NCBI GenBank assembly: GCA_904066235.2 | Contig: CAJFCV020000004.1 | Span: 3,720,001 to 3,784,000 of the forward strand | Origin: Bursaphelenchus xylophilus | Taxonomy: Eukaryota; Nematoda; Chromadorea; Rhabditida; Aphelenchoididae | Direction of reading: 5' to 3' | DNA length: 64,000 nt | In this document: positions 42,677 to 53,804 of the stretch, piece by piece | Position numbering within the stretch: position 1 is the stretch's first letter | Layout: each line of letters opens with the position of its first letter | Made by a program: the position numbers and the translations under genes | Notes under the pieces: model-generated | What the model was told of the DNA's origin: nothing | The model's input: only the letters and a program-made list of their open reading frames with translations | Databases searched by the model: none

Positions 42677-45600
42677 ATGGCTCTCTCTTCTTGGGCTCGT
42701 TTCCTCCGACCGAAACGGAATACGGGAAGGAACTTGTATATAATAGTCCTTTGTTTAATGGTGGTTACGTATTTATACACCACCAAACACGAGGACAGTC
42801 GGCAAGACTTGAGGGAGAATCTGGTTCAGGTGGAGGAGAAGAAGAAATGGGAACTTTATGGTGAGATTTTTGGATTAGAAAAATATGAAAAGTGGTGGCT
42901 CTGTGATTTTCATGGAATATGGGACAAATTTGGCTACCTTTCATTATGGCAGATCGGGTATCGGGCCAATATTTATAACTAATGTTAGTTTTCAGACCAA
43001 AAAACGAAAATCGAGAATTTTCGGCCTAAACATTTCCAGACTTGTTTGGAAATTTAAACCTAAATTTGTCGCAACCTTTCGTTTGGGGCAGATTTCATTT
43101 GGCAGACCGGGTGCCGGGCCAATATTTATATCCAATGTTGCAAAATTGGTTGACTAGCTAGCCAAGGGGGTTGCTCTGTGTTCACACCGGAATATCGGCC
43201 TCTCATGACCAAGCTCACGACCTAGGTCGTGACCGAGGTCAAGGAGGTTGCCTAAAATTATCCGAAAACGGTCTCAATGCTTGACTATGATGGTCAAGAC
43301 ACCTTCTTTTTAGGTCAGCTCGATTTTTGGCACTTCAGATAGGTCAGGTCACAACCACGCTGATTATGGTCACGACCTTGGTGGTGAGCTTGGTGACGAC
43401 CTGACGTAAGGAAAGTGTTTTTTGATGTTCAAGCCACTTTCTTTAGGTCGGGTTGTCATCAAGCTCGCAACCTGGGTCGTGACCATAATCAGTGTGGTTG
43501 TGACCTGACCTACCTGAAGTGCTAAAAAATCGAGCTGACCTAAAAGAAAGTGTCTTGACCATCATAGTCAAGCATTGAGACCGTTTTCGGGTAATTTTAG
43601 GCAACCTCCTTGACCTTGGTTACGACCTAGGTCGTGAGCTTAGTCATGAGAGACCGATCGTCCGGTGTGAACACAGAGTAACCTCCTTGGCTAGCACAGT
43701 TATCCAATTTTGGAACACTGGATATAAATATTGGCCCGACACTCGGTCTGCCCAAAGAAATCTGCCTCTAATGAAAGTTGCGACAAATTTAGGTTGAAAT
43801 TTCTGAAGGAGCCTGGAAATTTTTAGACCGAAAATTCTCGATTTTTAGTCTGAAACCGAAAATCGAAAGTACTTCTTTTCGAAGTTTTAGGTACCTCTTC
43901 TTTTATTTTTAGTCGTTTTCAGATGGCCAAGACCCGTTTGCCGACTTGAAAGACCGACCGAAGAAGGATTGGGAGGACCAAAGCCGGGTTATTTCGGATG
44001 CTCAAAGATCCGGACCTGGAGAACAATCGATCCCAATCATTCTCTCGGATGAAACGGAAGAGCACAAGAAAGAACGAGTGAGTTTTTGATTTAATTTTGG
44101 ATGGTTTTCGAAAAAGAAGATGCATTTTTTTTCCATTTTTAGAAAAAAATCTTCCTGGACAATGGCTTTGACGCCGTGTTTAGCGACATGATCTCGCTTG
44201 ACCGGGCCGTCAAAGACTTGCGTCATCCACAGTGCAAGGACCTCCGATACATCGATAAACTCCCCAGTGTCTCCGTCATCGTCCCTTATCATAATGAGGT
44301 GGGAAAATAATGTGATCTCTGAGGGCCTTGGAAATTTAATTTTTTAAATTTTGATCCATTGTTTTCGGAGTTACCGCCGATATAAAGATTTTAGTTATAT
44401 CTAGCTGGGTTTTGCTGTTTTTTGAATTTGGTTTGCTGAAATTTGGAGTATTATTTTTCAGCATAATACGACCCTTCTCCGCACGGTGCATTCGATAATA
44501 AACAAGTCTCCGAAGGAAGTGCTCCATGAGATCATTTTGGTGGACGATGACAGCGATCGCGCATATTTGATGGCTCCGTTGGATGATTATTTGAAATCTA
44601 GAGGCTTGGACAAGCTAGTCAAGGTTATAAGGCCAGGGTATGTTGGACTTGACCTTTCTTTTGAGATTTTCTTATTTTAGGACATAAATTTTTTTGGTAT
44701 TTATTATTTTTTTGCTTCAGAAAGCGTCATGGATTGATTAGAGCGCGTCAAATTGGAGCAGAACACGCGACTGGAGAGATCCTGATCTTCTTGGATTCGC
44801 ATTCAGAAGCAATGCCCAACTGGATCCCACCGCTTGTGGAGCCGATTGTCATGGATTATAAGTGAGTTTTGGATGAAAAGAACGTTTGTTTTTGTCAGCC
44901 TAATTTGAAAGGTTTATTTGGTTAATAATTTGGGAAACAAAAGAGCAATGTTTGAGCAAGATATACGTTTGGGATTTCTATTGTTTGGCATGGAAATTTT
45001 TGTTAAATTATTATTTTTTGTTATAAAAAGTATGGTGCCAAAAATGGGGGTTTTTTTGGGAATCCCAGAAATGTAATTTTTGTCAATGTTGACTCATTTT
45101 TTCAAGTTATTAGCGAAAAAAGTCTTCCAGGCTCGTCTGACCTTCCATTAATAATATTAAGAGTATAATTTATAGAACAGTGGTTTGCCCGTTTATCGAT
45201 GTGATCGACTGCAACACGTTTGATATTCGACCTCAAGATCAAGGAATGAGAGGGTCTTTCGCATGGAACTTTGATTACAAACGCCTTCCATTGCGCCCAA
45301 AAGACCAAAAATTGCCCACAGACCCGTTCGAAAGCCCGGTTATGGCCGGCGGATACTTTGCAATCAGCGCGAAATGGTTCTGGGAACTTGGCGGATACGA
45401 TGAAAAGCTGGACATCTGGGGTGGAGAACAGTATGAACTCAGTTTTAAGGTAGTTTGTATACTTGTTTTGGGGGTTCTGGGGAATTATGAGTTGGAAATT
45501 TGAAGTCGAATAGGTCTGGACGATTTTTTTTTTTTTTTTTTTTTTTTTTATTTTTTTATTTGGGAATAAGGGATTACAAGTTGAAAAGCTTGATTTTTTT

Positions 45601-47389
45601 AAGCCGAAAAATGGAGCCCTTGAGCTCCTAGACATGTGACTTTTGTAAATTTTGATCCATTATTTTCCAAGTTTTTAGCAAAAAAATTGCCACACCCGGC
45701 CATCCCCGTTTAGGTATTTATGATAAATTTTAAACATATATTGTAGGTGTGGCAATGCCACGGCCGTATGATCGACGCCCCCTGCTCTCGAGTCGGCCAT
45801 ATTTATCGCTGCAAACGGCATGGCGAAGCGACTCCCTTCGGATTTGGCGACTACCTGTCCCGGAATTACCGAAGAGTCGCCGACGTCTGGATGGACGAAT
45901 ACAAAGTTCACTTGTTCAAACGACGACCCGGAATCGAAAGCGCCAAACCGGGAGACCTGAGCAAAATGTTGGCAATCCGCGAGAAATTACAATGCAAATC
46001 GTTCGATTGGTTCATGAAGAATGTCGCCGACGATCAGGACTTTTATTACCCGGCGGTCGAGCCAGAACCCTCAGCGAATGGTGAGAGAATTGGAGTCGGG
46101 AATGATGGTGTCTGGTTTAGGTACGGTGAAGAACATTGGCAATGGAAAATGCCTCGATGCCCTGTATCATTCGGACGGAGAACGGGTCGTGATCAATCAG
46201 TGTGGTCCAGGAGAACAGGTGAGGACTTTTGAGTTCAGAATTTGGCGATTTTCGGGAAGCAGAGAGCTCAAACGGGAACTGGGACGATTGGGGAAAAGTA
46301 TGATTGGGAAACCGAAAAGTATTATTTTTCTTCGATGCAAATGTCGAAATTACGATAATCGGGGATGCTGATTTAGAAAATGACATTCGTTTTTTTGATT
46401 GTTACTTTTTTCCTTAAGTAGTACTGTAAAGTAGTAATTTTTTGAATTTTTTTCATAAATACTCGATGTAGGGGTTTTCGAGGGTGCTGATTTCGAAAAT
46501 CATGTTCATTTTTTCTGATTGTTACCTTTTTCATTAAGTAGTAATGTTAGGTAGTAATTTTTTGAAAATTTTTTAAAGGTACTGGTTTTCGAAGGTTCTG
46601 GTTTCGAAAATCATGTTAACTGTTTCTCTAGTATTAAATAGTACTATGTGATACTATGTATTACGAGGTGTAAATATCAGTACTGAGCACCAGAACAACA
46701 CCACTAACACCTAAAGGCCACACTTTATTTTCAAAAAATTACTACCTAACAGTACTACTTAAGAAAAAAGTGACAATCAGAAAAATGAACATGATTTTCG
46801 AAAGCAGCACTATCGAAAACCCCTAAATCGAGTATTTATGAAAAAAATTCAAAAAATTACTACTTTACAGTACTACTTAAGGAAAAAAGTAACAATCAAA
46901 AGAATGAATGTCATTTTCTAAATCAGCATCCTCGATTATCCTAATTTCGACGTTTGCATTGAAGAAAAATAATACTTTTCTGTTTTCCCAATCGTCCAAC
47001 TCCGGCTCAAACGGAAGGCTTGTTTAAGGCAATAATATTAAAAATAATGAAGAAAGTTTTCACCCAGCTTATTTTAGAACTTCAAACTGACCAATTACCT
47101 GGATTTGAGGACCAGCGAGAAGTGCCTGGACATTCCGAAGAACTCGAAAAAAGCCCCGGTCGTACTGTATCACTGTCATATGGGGAAAGGAAATCAAATG
47201 TTCAGGTATGTCCCCGCTACCAAACAGATTCTACACCCGACCACCGGCCTTTGCCTGGATTCGGACTCAACAACGGACGAAGTTTTTGGAGCCGTTTGCG
47301 ATACGGACTCAAAAACACAGAAATGGCAGTTCGATAATGTGAATCTAAAATTGCTGAAGGAGAGATACGCCAACGAGAAGGATTTGTAA
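42677..47389 (+). CDS. polypeptide N-acetylgalactosaminyltransferase (GT27, GALNT10 type)
   Basis: Initiates mucin-type O-glycosylation by transferring GalNAc to Ser/Thr in the Golgi. Nine exons in phase: 42677-42860, 43923-44077, 44143-44298, 44462-44637, 44721-44861, 45176-45449, 45747-46080, 46121-46218 and 47078-47389 (609 residues). Layout: a type II anchor ([18 protein letters not shown]) and a stem; then the GT-A domain with [17 protein letters not shown] and the metal-binding DSH ([12 protein letters not shown], where DSHCE is usual); then the Gal/GalNAc motif [28 protein letters not shown]-like [18 protein letters not shown] follows, which points to the GALNT10 subgroup (C. elegans gly-10/gly-11). 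A ricin-type lectin domain at the end holds three CLD repeats and a QKW. Intron 7 is 40 nt, while introns 1 and 8 contain long palindromes. Confidence 0.93.
42990..43860. repeat. ~870 bp palindrome in GalNAc-T intron 1
   Basis: The arms (gaaaatcgagaattttcggc on the left, its complement near 43830 on the right) fold around a centre near 43425. Near the middle are repeated ggtcgtgacc-type dyads (cacgacctaggtcgtgacc). No coding potential was recognised. The whole repeat lies inside the intron. Confidence 0.8.
45525..45555. repeat. poly-T tract of about 30 bp
   Basis: An almost uninterrupted run of T in GalNAc-T intron 6. Confidence 0.8.
46262..47015. repeat. ~750 bp palindrome in GalNAc-T intron 8
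   Basis: The left arm starts gagctcaaacgggaactggg; the right arm ends with the near complement (ccaactccggctcaaacgg). The internal stretch gattgttacttttttcctta and its complement are separated symmetrically about 46640. It fills most of the intron. Confidence 0.8.
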
Positions 47390-47445
47390 TTATTGAAAAT
47401 GCCTGAAATTTGTCTCCGCAGAAGGAAAGGACCTAGAAAGTTTAT

Positions 47446-48280
47446 TTTGTCGATAACTTGGGAGGTGCTGGATGAAAATCGACAAAAAATTGAATTTTTG
47501 GGACCTATATGGCCTCATTTTTTGGGTGAATAATTTTTGTAAAATCCCTTTGGAGGTTTGAAATCTAAGGTTTACCGTTTACAGCCGAAAAACGACCGAA
47601 AAAATGAACTCCAAGAGTAAATCCAATAACTGTAGATGACACCTTCCTATGTACAACATATTTGGTATCAAACAAAATGGGAGATCCTGAGGATTCAGCG
47701 AAAAAAAGAATCTTAAGATTTGGCCAAAAACTAAAGAAGTTATAGCCAGTTCAAATCGGGCCACAAAGATGCCCCACCCTGTATTTCGTCAAATTTTTAT
47801 TTTTTAATTCTAAAACTGCTTATTTTCTTGATTTGATGTGGGTAAAATTTATAAAAGTTATATTTACAGACTACCAAATCCTTTTTCAGTAATAAAAACT
47901 CACACTACTAAAAAATTGAGCCCAGAAGTTCGAAAAAAATAAAATTTTTGTAAATTTTGATCCGTCAAAAATAATGGATCAAAATTTACAAACGATTTCA
48001 TTTTTTGGAACTTCTAGGGCTCAATTTTTTTGTAATGTGAGTTTTTATTACTGTAAAGGGGGTTGGAAGTCTGTAAACATAACTTTTGTATATTTTACCC
48101 GAATCAAATCAAGAAAATAAGCAGTTTTTGAATTAAAAAATAAAAATTTGACGAAAAAATGGTAAACCTTAGATTTCAAAGCCCCCCAGGGGATCTTACA
48201 AAAATTATTCACTCAAAAAATGGAGAGAATGTAGACCCAAACATTAAATTTTTGTTGACTTTCATCCAGTACTTGCCGAG
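47446..48280. repeat. ~830 bp palindrome downstream of GalNAc-T, carrying an F4 insertion
   Basis: Arms meet near 47975 (ttgatccgtcaaaaataatg, then gatcaaaatttac). The left arm is interrupted at about 47583-47787 by an F4 half-element. Sequence either side of the insertion (aaatctaaggtttaccgttt and tttttattttttaattc) pairs continuously with the uninterrupted right arm. Confidence 0.75.
47583..47787 (+). mobile_element. F4 half-element nested in a palindrome
   Basis: Runs from acagccgaaaaacgaccg through taacatatttggtatcaaac and gatcctgaggattcagcg to tgccccaccctgta. Confidence 0.65.
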
Positions 48281-48539
48281 TTTTTAGCAAAAAAAATCTT
48301 TTTTTCCGGGTTTGGAGGCTATGTTTTTGATTTTTTTCCTTTTTTTCGGACTTTGACGGGTCAAACAAACGTGATATTTTTTTTGGTGGAAAACTTGACA
48401 GTCTTACATATCAATTTGTTCGAATTTATTTCCATTTCTTTTCTTCTTGTCCATTCCAACCGCGCAAACCTTTTGTTGTTATTATTTATTAGTAGATGTA
48501 CAATGTTATTATTCGACTTATAAATAAATCAATTTTCAA

Positions 48540-49962
48540 TCACGAGAGATTTGACATGATCTTCAAAATCGATTCGTCCTCCCCTTTATAGCCGGTCAGT
48601 CGAGAACAACTCGCCGGCAGCTTCTCAATGTTCTCCGAAAGCACATGCCAATCGTAGATGTCCGCCGCATGCCACTGAACATAAGCCCGCACCAGCTCGA
48701 TGGACACGTTCGCCAAGGCGGACGGACAAACTTGTTTCACAATCTCTTCGTGGCAAGCTATAAGGGGTTTTTGAAATTTGTCATAATCAGCGCTGCGCCT
48801 CTGGCAATGCCCATACAGTGAGGGACCTGATCCAGTGGCAAAAAACGTATCATTTTGCATTCGGGAAGTATCAAAAATGTGGCAAAATGCCTCCCTCTCC
48901 AAGTGAAACAACTTTGTTTTGAATGGCACTTTCTCTCACAAAAAGAGTGGGCGCGCTTTTCAAATCGGAGTTTTCACTTGAAGAGGGAGGTATTTTGCTG
49001 CATTTTTGATACTTCCCGGATGCAAAATGATACGTTTTTGGCCAATGGATCAGGTCCGCCACTGTATCTCAAATAGCGGGCTAATCCCGAAAAAATATTT
49101 GCAAAAACCCATTTCAACCCACTTTGATAGCACTCCTGGAACCCGCACAGCAGACTCAGCTCGGCCTCGTAGTTGTCCAGCTCATTGTCCGAGAAGACTT
49201 TCCCCAAATTCGCGCGAGACATTCGATTCTTCTCCTTTTCGGCGGCGTCCACGGCCTCTTGGTGGCATTGCTGATCGCATTTCAGGAAATTTAGAGGCTC
49301 CGCGTCTTCCAGACAAGGCCTTGCGGTCACGAACATTGTCCGTTTGAACTTGCAAAGGAAGTTGGATGGGGAGAAGACGCGATCCGCGGACTAAAAAGGA
49401 ACTCTTTTTTCAGCTTTCAGAGACGAATTGTAATACCTGATCATTACACTTGTCGATGAAACATTTGGTCTGTTTTTCGGAGATGTCGCAGTATTTTTCG
49501 TAGCCCTCGTAGTCGAGGATCTTTGGATGGAAGGGGAAATCGTAATAGTCCTTGACGGAGAGATTAAAAACAGCCTCAAATTCGGACTTCCATTCGTCGT
49601 TGCAGCTCTAAATACCACGTATTTTAGACAATTGGCCACATTTATCTTGCATGAGAAAATTATTGATGATTTTAGACATAAAACTACATATATTTATGTT
49701 AAAAATGTCATCATTTTTGAGGTGAAACTCTTACTTGAAAGCATTGAGGATCGGACTCATTGGCGCCACTAGCAAACATAAAATCACGTTTTACTCTTTG
49801 GAAATTTTCATACGAAGCCAGCTGATTCGTTAGATCGAGGTTTCCGCGTTGAAATCTCAGCGCTACTTTCTGCCTTTCTTGCAGGACGAGATAGGTCAAC
49901 AGCGATGCCAGGAGGAAAATGCAGATGACAAAAACAAGGCCAGCGGAGTGAAATTTGGCCAT
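48540..49962 (-). CDS. cysteine-rich, membrane-anchored nematode protein (DUF19/T20D4.11-like)
   Basis: Four exons, minus strand: 49962-49735, 49607-49437, 49390-49123 and 48757-48540 (885 nt, 294 residues). An N-terminal hydrophobic segment (AGLVFVICIFLLASLLTYLV) serves as a signal anchor. The rest has about 14 cysteines in a regular pattern: YCDISEKQTKCFIDKC, FLCKFKRTM, ARPCLEDAEPL, LKCDQQCHQEA, SLLCGFQECYQTCHEE and KQVCPSALA. This spacing resembles the nematode DUF19/CPG4-like extracellular domains; the assignment is tentative. Possibly a secreted or surface protein. The TTTTCAG right before GAGT-ATG suggests trans-splicing. Intron 3 contains an F2 element. Confidence 0.75.
48816..49067. 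mobile_element. F2 palindromic MITE
   Basis: cagtgagggacctgatccag to tggatcaggtccgccactgt, with complete inverted arms. One of the cleanest F2 copies. Confidence 0.8.
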
Positions 49963-50486
49963 ACTCCTGAAAAGCGAGAGAGGTTATATAGGGCACAACA
50001 AATACAAAATTTCCAAGCCAATCAAAACATATGACTTTTAGCGGGATCAAGAAGATATTTTATCAAAAATTTGGAAAATAATGAATGAAAATTTAGAAAA
50101 ACCGGATTTTTGAGGCTTCTTGGGCTCTTATTTTGCCAAAAATAATTTCTTACCAATAATGGCTCTTTTAGTAATTTGTAAACATCACTTTTTTAAAGAG
50201 CATTCACATCAAAACTACATCGAAAATCGGACGTTTTTGAAATCAAAAATGAAAATTTGGCAAAATTAGTCAAAAAATTTCGATTTTTAAATAAATCCTG
50301 AGGAAGTGTTACAAAACAACAACATAGTCAATAAAATAGATGCTCTGTAGGTCCCAAAATCACAATTTTTGTGGATTTTGGTCCATTATTTCGCAAGTTA
50401 TGGGCAAAAGAAAGCTTCAGCGTCCGGCTCATGACATTTCCCTTACGAGTAATAAAGACCTTATTCTTCGTAAAAATCAAAACTCA

Positions 50487-50646
50487 CTTTCACTTTTACT
50501 TTTTCCGTCGGCGGATCGACTGACGCGATCGATATTCCCTTATCCATCTTGATTGAAGCGAGAACCGACAAACCGATGCCGCCGTTTGAATCGGCGATTA
50601 CGCGAGTGGAATTTCGGGACAATAAAGAAGAAACGACAACACACAT
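50487..50646 (-). CDS. possible orphan exon (low confidence)
   Basis: An open frame from an ATG at 50646 (MCVVVSSLLSRNSTRVIADS ... TEKVKVK) ends at a good donor (AAA/GTGAGT). The amino-acid composition looks coding. I could not find a partner exon: joining to the cysteine-rich gene downstream would be out of frame. It may be a fragment of a lost gene. Confidence 0.25.
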
Positions 50647-50809
50647 TTACAGTGTAGTCTGTACAATAAAGAAAAAACCAGATTTTCTTCAAATTTCGCG
50701 GTCATGGTCCACAATTGCCACATATTGATTCTTTGAAATTTTAACATTTTCTTCGTGGAAGATGCCCGGATATTCAAAAATTTTGACAAACATTCCGATA
50801 CAAAAAATC

Positions 50810-51245
50810 CGTCGGATCGGCGGCACTTCGGGTCAACACAAAATCGATCGATATGTGGTCTAGGGCAGGTGGATGCCCAAACAAAGGCTGCAGTAAGGGC
50901 CTATGAGGCCTGGCAAACCCGTTGGATGGTCGGCGGACGCTCGGCGGAGACCTGGCGAAGACTTGCAATATGTAATCTTTTTTTAATTTTAGCTATTACT
51001 AACGTTAGTTTTCTTTACCCGGAGTTATTGTAACATATAACAGACCAAAATTTGAGGCAAAAAACAAAGATCCGTAACCTTTATCTGGAATTTATTGGTG
51101 TGAGTACATATAAAATATTCTCAAAATGAGTGGTAAACTATCCTAGGACCCAATCAATCTTATTATTTCTATTAACTAAGCTATCTCCAAGCCTCTCCTA
51201 TGCATATAATGATCCATATTATCGTTGAACCGAACTGTCGCTGAG
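50810..51245 (-). mobile_element. F3 element
   Basis: F3 copy with aaaatcgatcgatatgtggt, ggatggtcggcggacgctcg, cgaagatccgtaac-type segment, and gaactgtcgctgagacgaaa at its right end. Confidence 0.7.
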
Positions 51246-53804
51246 ACGAAAGTTCGTAGCCTCCAAAAAATCCCGGAGAACCATTGAATGTGAATACTGT
51301 AATACTAATACAATCAGATATATTTTTATTTTATTTATTGCGGTCATTATTGTTAGTTTTTCCGTGTCGTCAGAGTAAAACGCCATTCCCCGCCGTACGG
51401 CTCTTTAAAAACAAGCGATAAGACAAAGGAATGGCCACTGGCGCGTTTCTTAAAATAGCCATGGCCACTCCGCCTCTCTTTGAAGTTTCCCGAATTTGGC
51501 TTTTCGAACTCGCTGGAGAAATTTTTTACTTTATAAAAGTCAATTGAGATGGCTTGAAAATCATCAATCTTTTGCAAAGTTATTTTAAAAGCTCCGTGGA
51601 ACTAACGGTGTTAATAAGTAGTTTTGGCATTTTTTTTGTATTCTAATCCTCCCGAACAAACGCCAGAGGAAATTATAAGGCTTTTTTCGAATTTTAGACA
51701 TATTAAATTTGCTCGGCCTAATGTGAATTATACGCGAAATGCAGTCGTTTTTATGCGGTATAGCGCCCAGAATTAGCGCTAAAAAGGTTTTTGAAATATT
51801 TTAAAAAATGTGTTTTATTTTTTGCCGACATTGACCAGTCATAATGACCGTTTTGGGAAGTCCGGCAAATGCCTTGGAAATGCTCAAACTCCAATCCTTG
51901 GTGCAAATTTCCCCTCGTATTTACAACGACCTCATCCCTCAACAACACTGTATTTCCTGTTGATTAGTGAACATGCGAGATGGACGTTAGTACTCTCCAT
52001 TTTCGTCTCCGAGTCTCCTCTCCTTTCCCCGCAGCATCCCGGCGCAAAAAACGCAGCAAAAAAGAACGAAAATTATTGGCTTTGGACGGAAAGCTCTACA
52101 TTTTGCCTACGGGCCCAACCTTCAACTCTCCCTCTCTTTCGTCCGTTTTTTCGTGCTTCGCGGAAATATTTCGAGTAAATCCATTTTTGGTAGGCATGGC
52201 CCGCCAAGGATTGGGAATGCGGCGGGGGATGAGGGAGGACGGAGGAGAGGTTCCCAGCGGCGTGTTATCCGCGTGCGTGATGTCAACAGGTGTCTGGGAA
52301 CTTGGATTTGTAGGAGCTTTTTGCAGCTTAAATGCTGTAAGAAGGTTTTTTGTCGCTGAAGAAATACACTAGAATGATTTTTGATGAATCTTACAACAGA
52401 CTTAGGCTTTACTTGAATTTTTTGATGGGTGATCTTCAGACTCCCTTTGATTTTTGCCGTATATTTAGTCAAAACCGTATACCATTTACTGGAAGCTTTA
52501 GCTGGTGCGTTGCTTTCTAATAATTGCGGTCTAATACTGACGGTTTTGGTGCGGAAAAAAATCTGTTTGTTGGGAATCTCCTTTCGGCCCAAAAATCCCG
52601 GTGGTTGCTGCGACACGCGAGCTAAGACCTCACATATGTCTTGAAGAAGATTTATCTATGTCTTCATCAAATTTCAACAAAATTTGAGCATGTAATCCTA
52701 TATTATAGCCCTTCTAGAACGAAAAAATTTTCTGGTTTCTTGTGATTTTTTGTACAGAATTTTCTTTCACATATTTTTCCAACTTCCTTCCACAATTTAC
52801 ATTAATTGTCCCAGCTCAATCTTGATAAGATCTCTCCAAAGTGTCGTGCGATTCTCGCGGCTCTCGCCGGACCTCTCCAATGCCCGCAAGGGAGACGTTC
52901 CGGCACTCGAGATGGACAACTCGACTCTTTTTAAAGTTCTCGTGGGATGGGTAACCGTCCTCGACATTCGCCGGCTTTGTGACCACTTGTAAAGTCTTGG
53001 GAGGCCCGAAGCGCGCTTTTGGCAATGTTAACAATGTTTATTTCTTTTTGTCATTAGAAATCTCACGAGGATATAACGGATTTTCCAAGTCATTTATGTA
53101 ATCCGCGGGGCTCAGATTATCAATCTTTTAGAGTCAAAAAATTCTCTCTGCGAAAACGATAAGTGACTTTTAAGGATGAATTTGCTAAACAGGGTTTTTC
53201 ATCTGGATATAGGAGATATCTTTGGCCAATAACTTGGGAAATAATGGCTCAAAATTAACACAAATTAATTTTTTTGGACCTTGAAGGACCAGAGTTGTCC
53301 GAATAAAAGTTTTTGTTGCTAAAGAGCCCTCAGGATATCCGTGAAACCAGTTTTTTATGTAGAATATTCCCATACCTATATAGCCACAAAATACAAACCC
53401 TTAGGGGATACTGCGGCCAACATTTTTGCAACTTTTGCTCTATTATTTCCAAATTTGTTAGCAAAATCTGATTGCCAGGTTCCTACAAACATATGTATGG
53501 TCTTTCTTATTTTACAGTAGATCCAAATAGCTGTATTCCTTCAAACAAAAAGCCATGATACGTCTTCTTCCCTAGATATTTATATGTACATATAACAGCC
53601 ATACATCTCCCGTTTATTGCGTTTTCCTATCATTTCTTTCCAGCGTGACATGACTAATATTAAGACCTTCTCAGAGTCCGGCCAACATGAGAACAAGAGC
53701 CGTTTCTCCCCATAGCTAGAGGTTCCCTTTATTTGATCCCCGACATCTTTCAACCATCCAAATTTACCCTGTAATTGGGATCAACTGCAAACTAATCCGG
53801 AAAA
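51246..53804. other. 2.6 kb intergenic region upstream of elks-1
   Basis: Several modest reading frames exist, for example minus-strand 51353-51577 with GHSFVLSLVFKEPYGGEWRF and opposing frames at 52.0-52.6 kb. None has a family I recognise or a convincing exon chain. A weak F1-like fragment lies near 52590-52690. The elks-1 promoter should be in the last part. Confidence 0.35.

Noticed and set aside
43180..43650. Repeated ggtcgtgacc dyads considered as operator-like or satellite sites
   Set aside because: They are internal parts of the large palindrome, not an independent array.
52122..52616. 164-codon minus-strand frame
   Set aside because: No recognisable similarity, overlaps equally long frames on the other strand, and has no promoter or exon partners.
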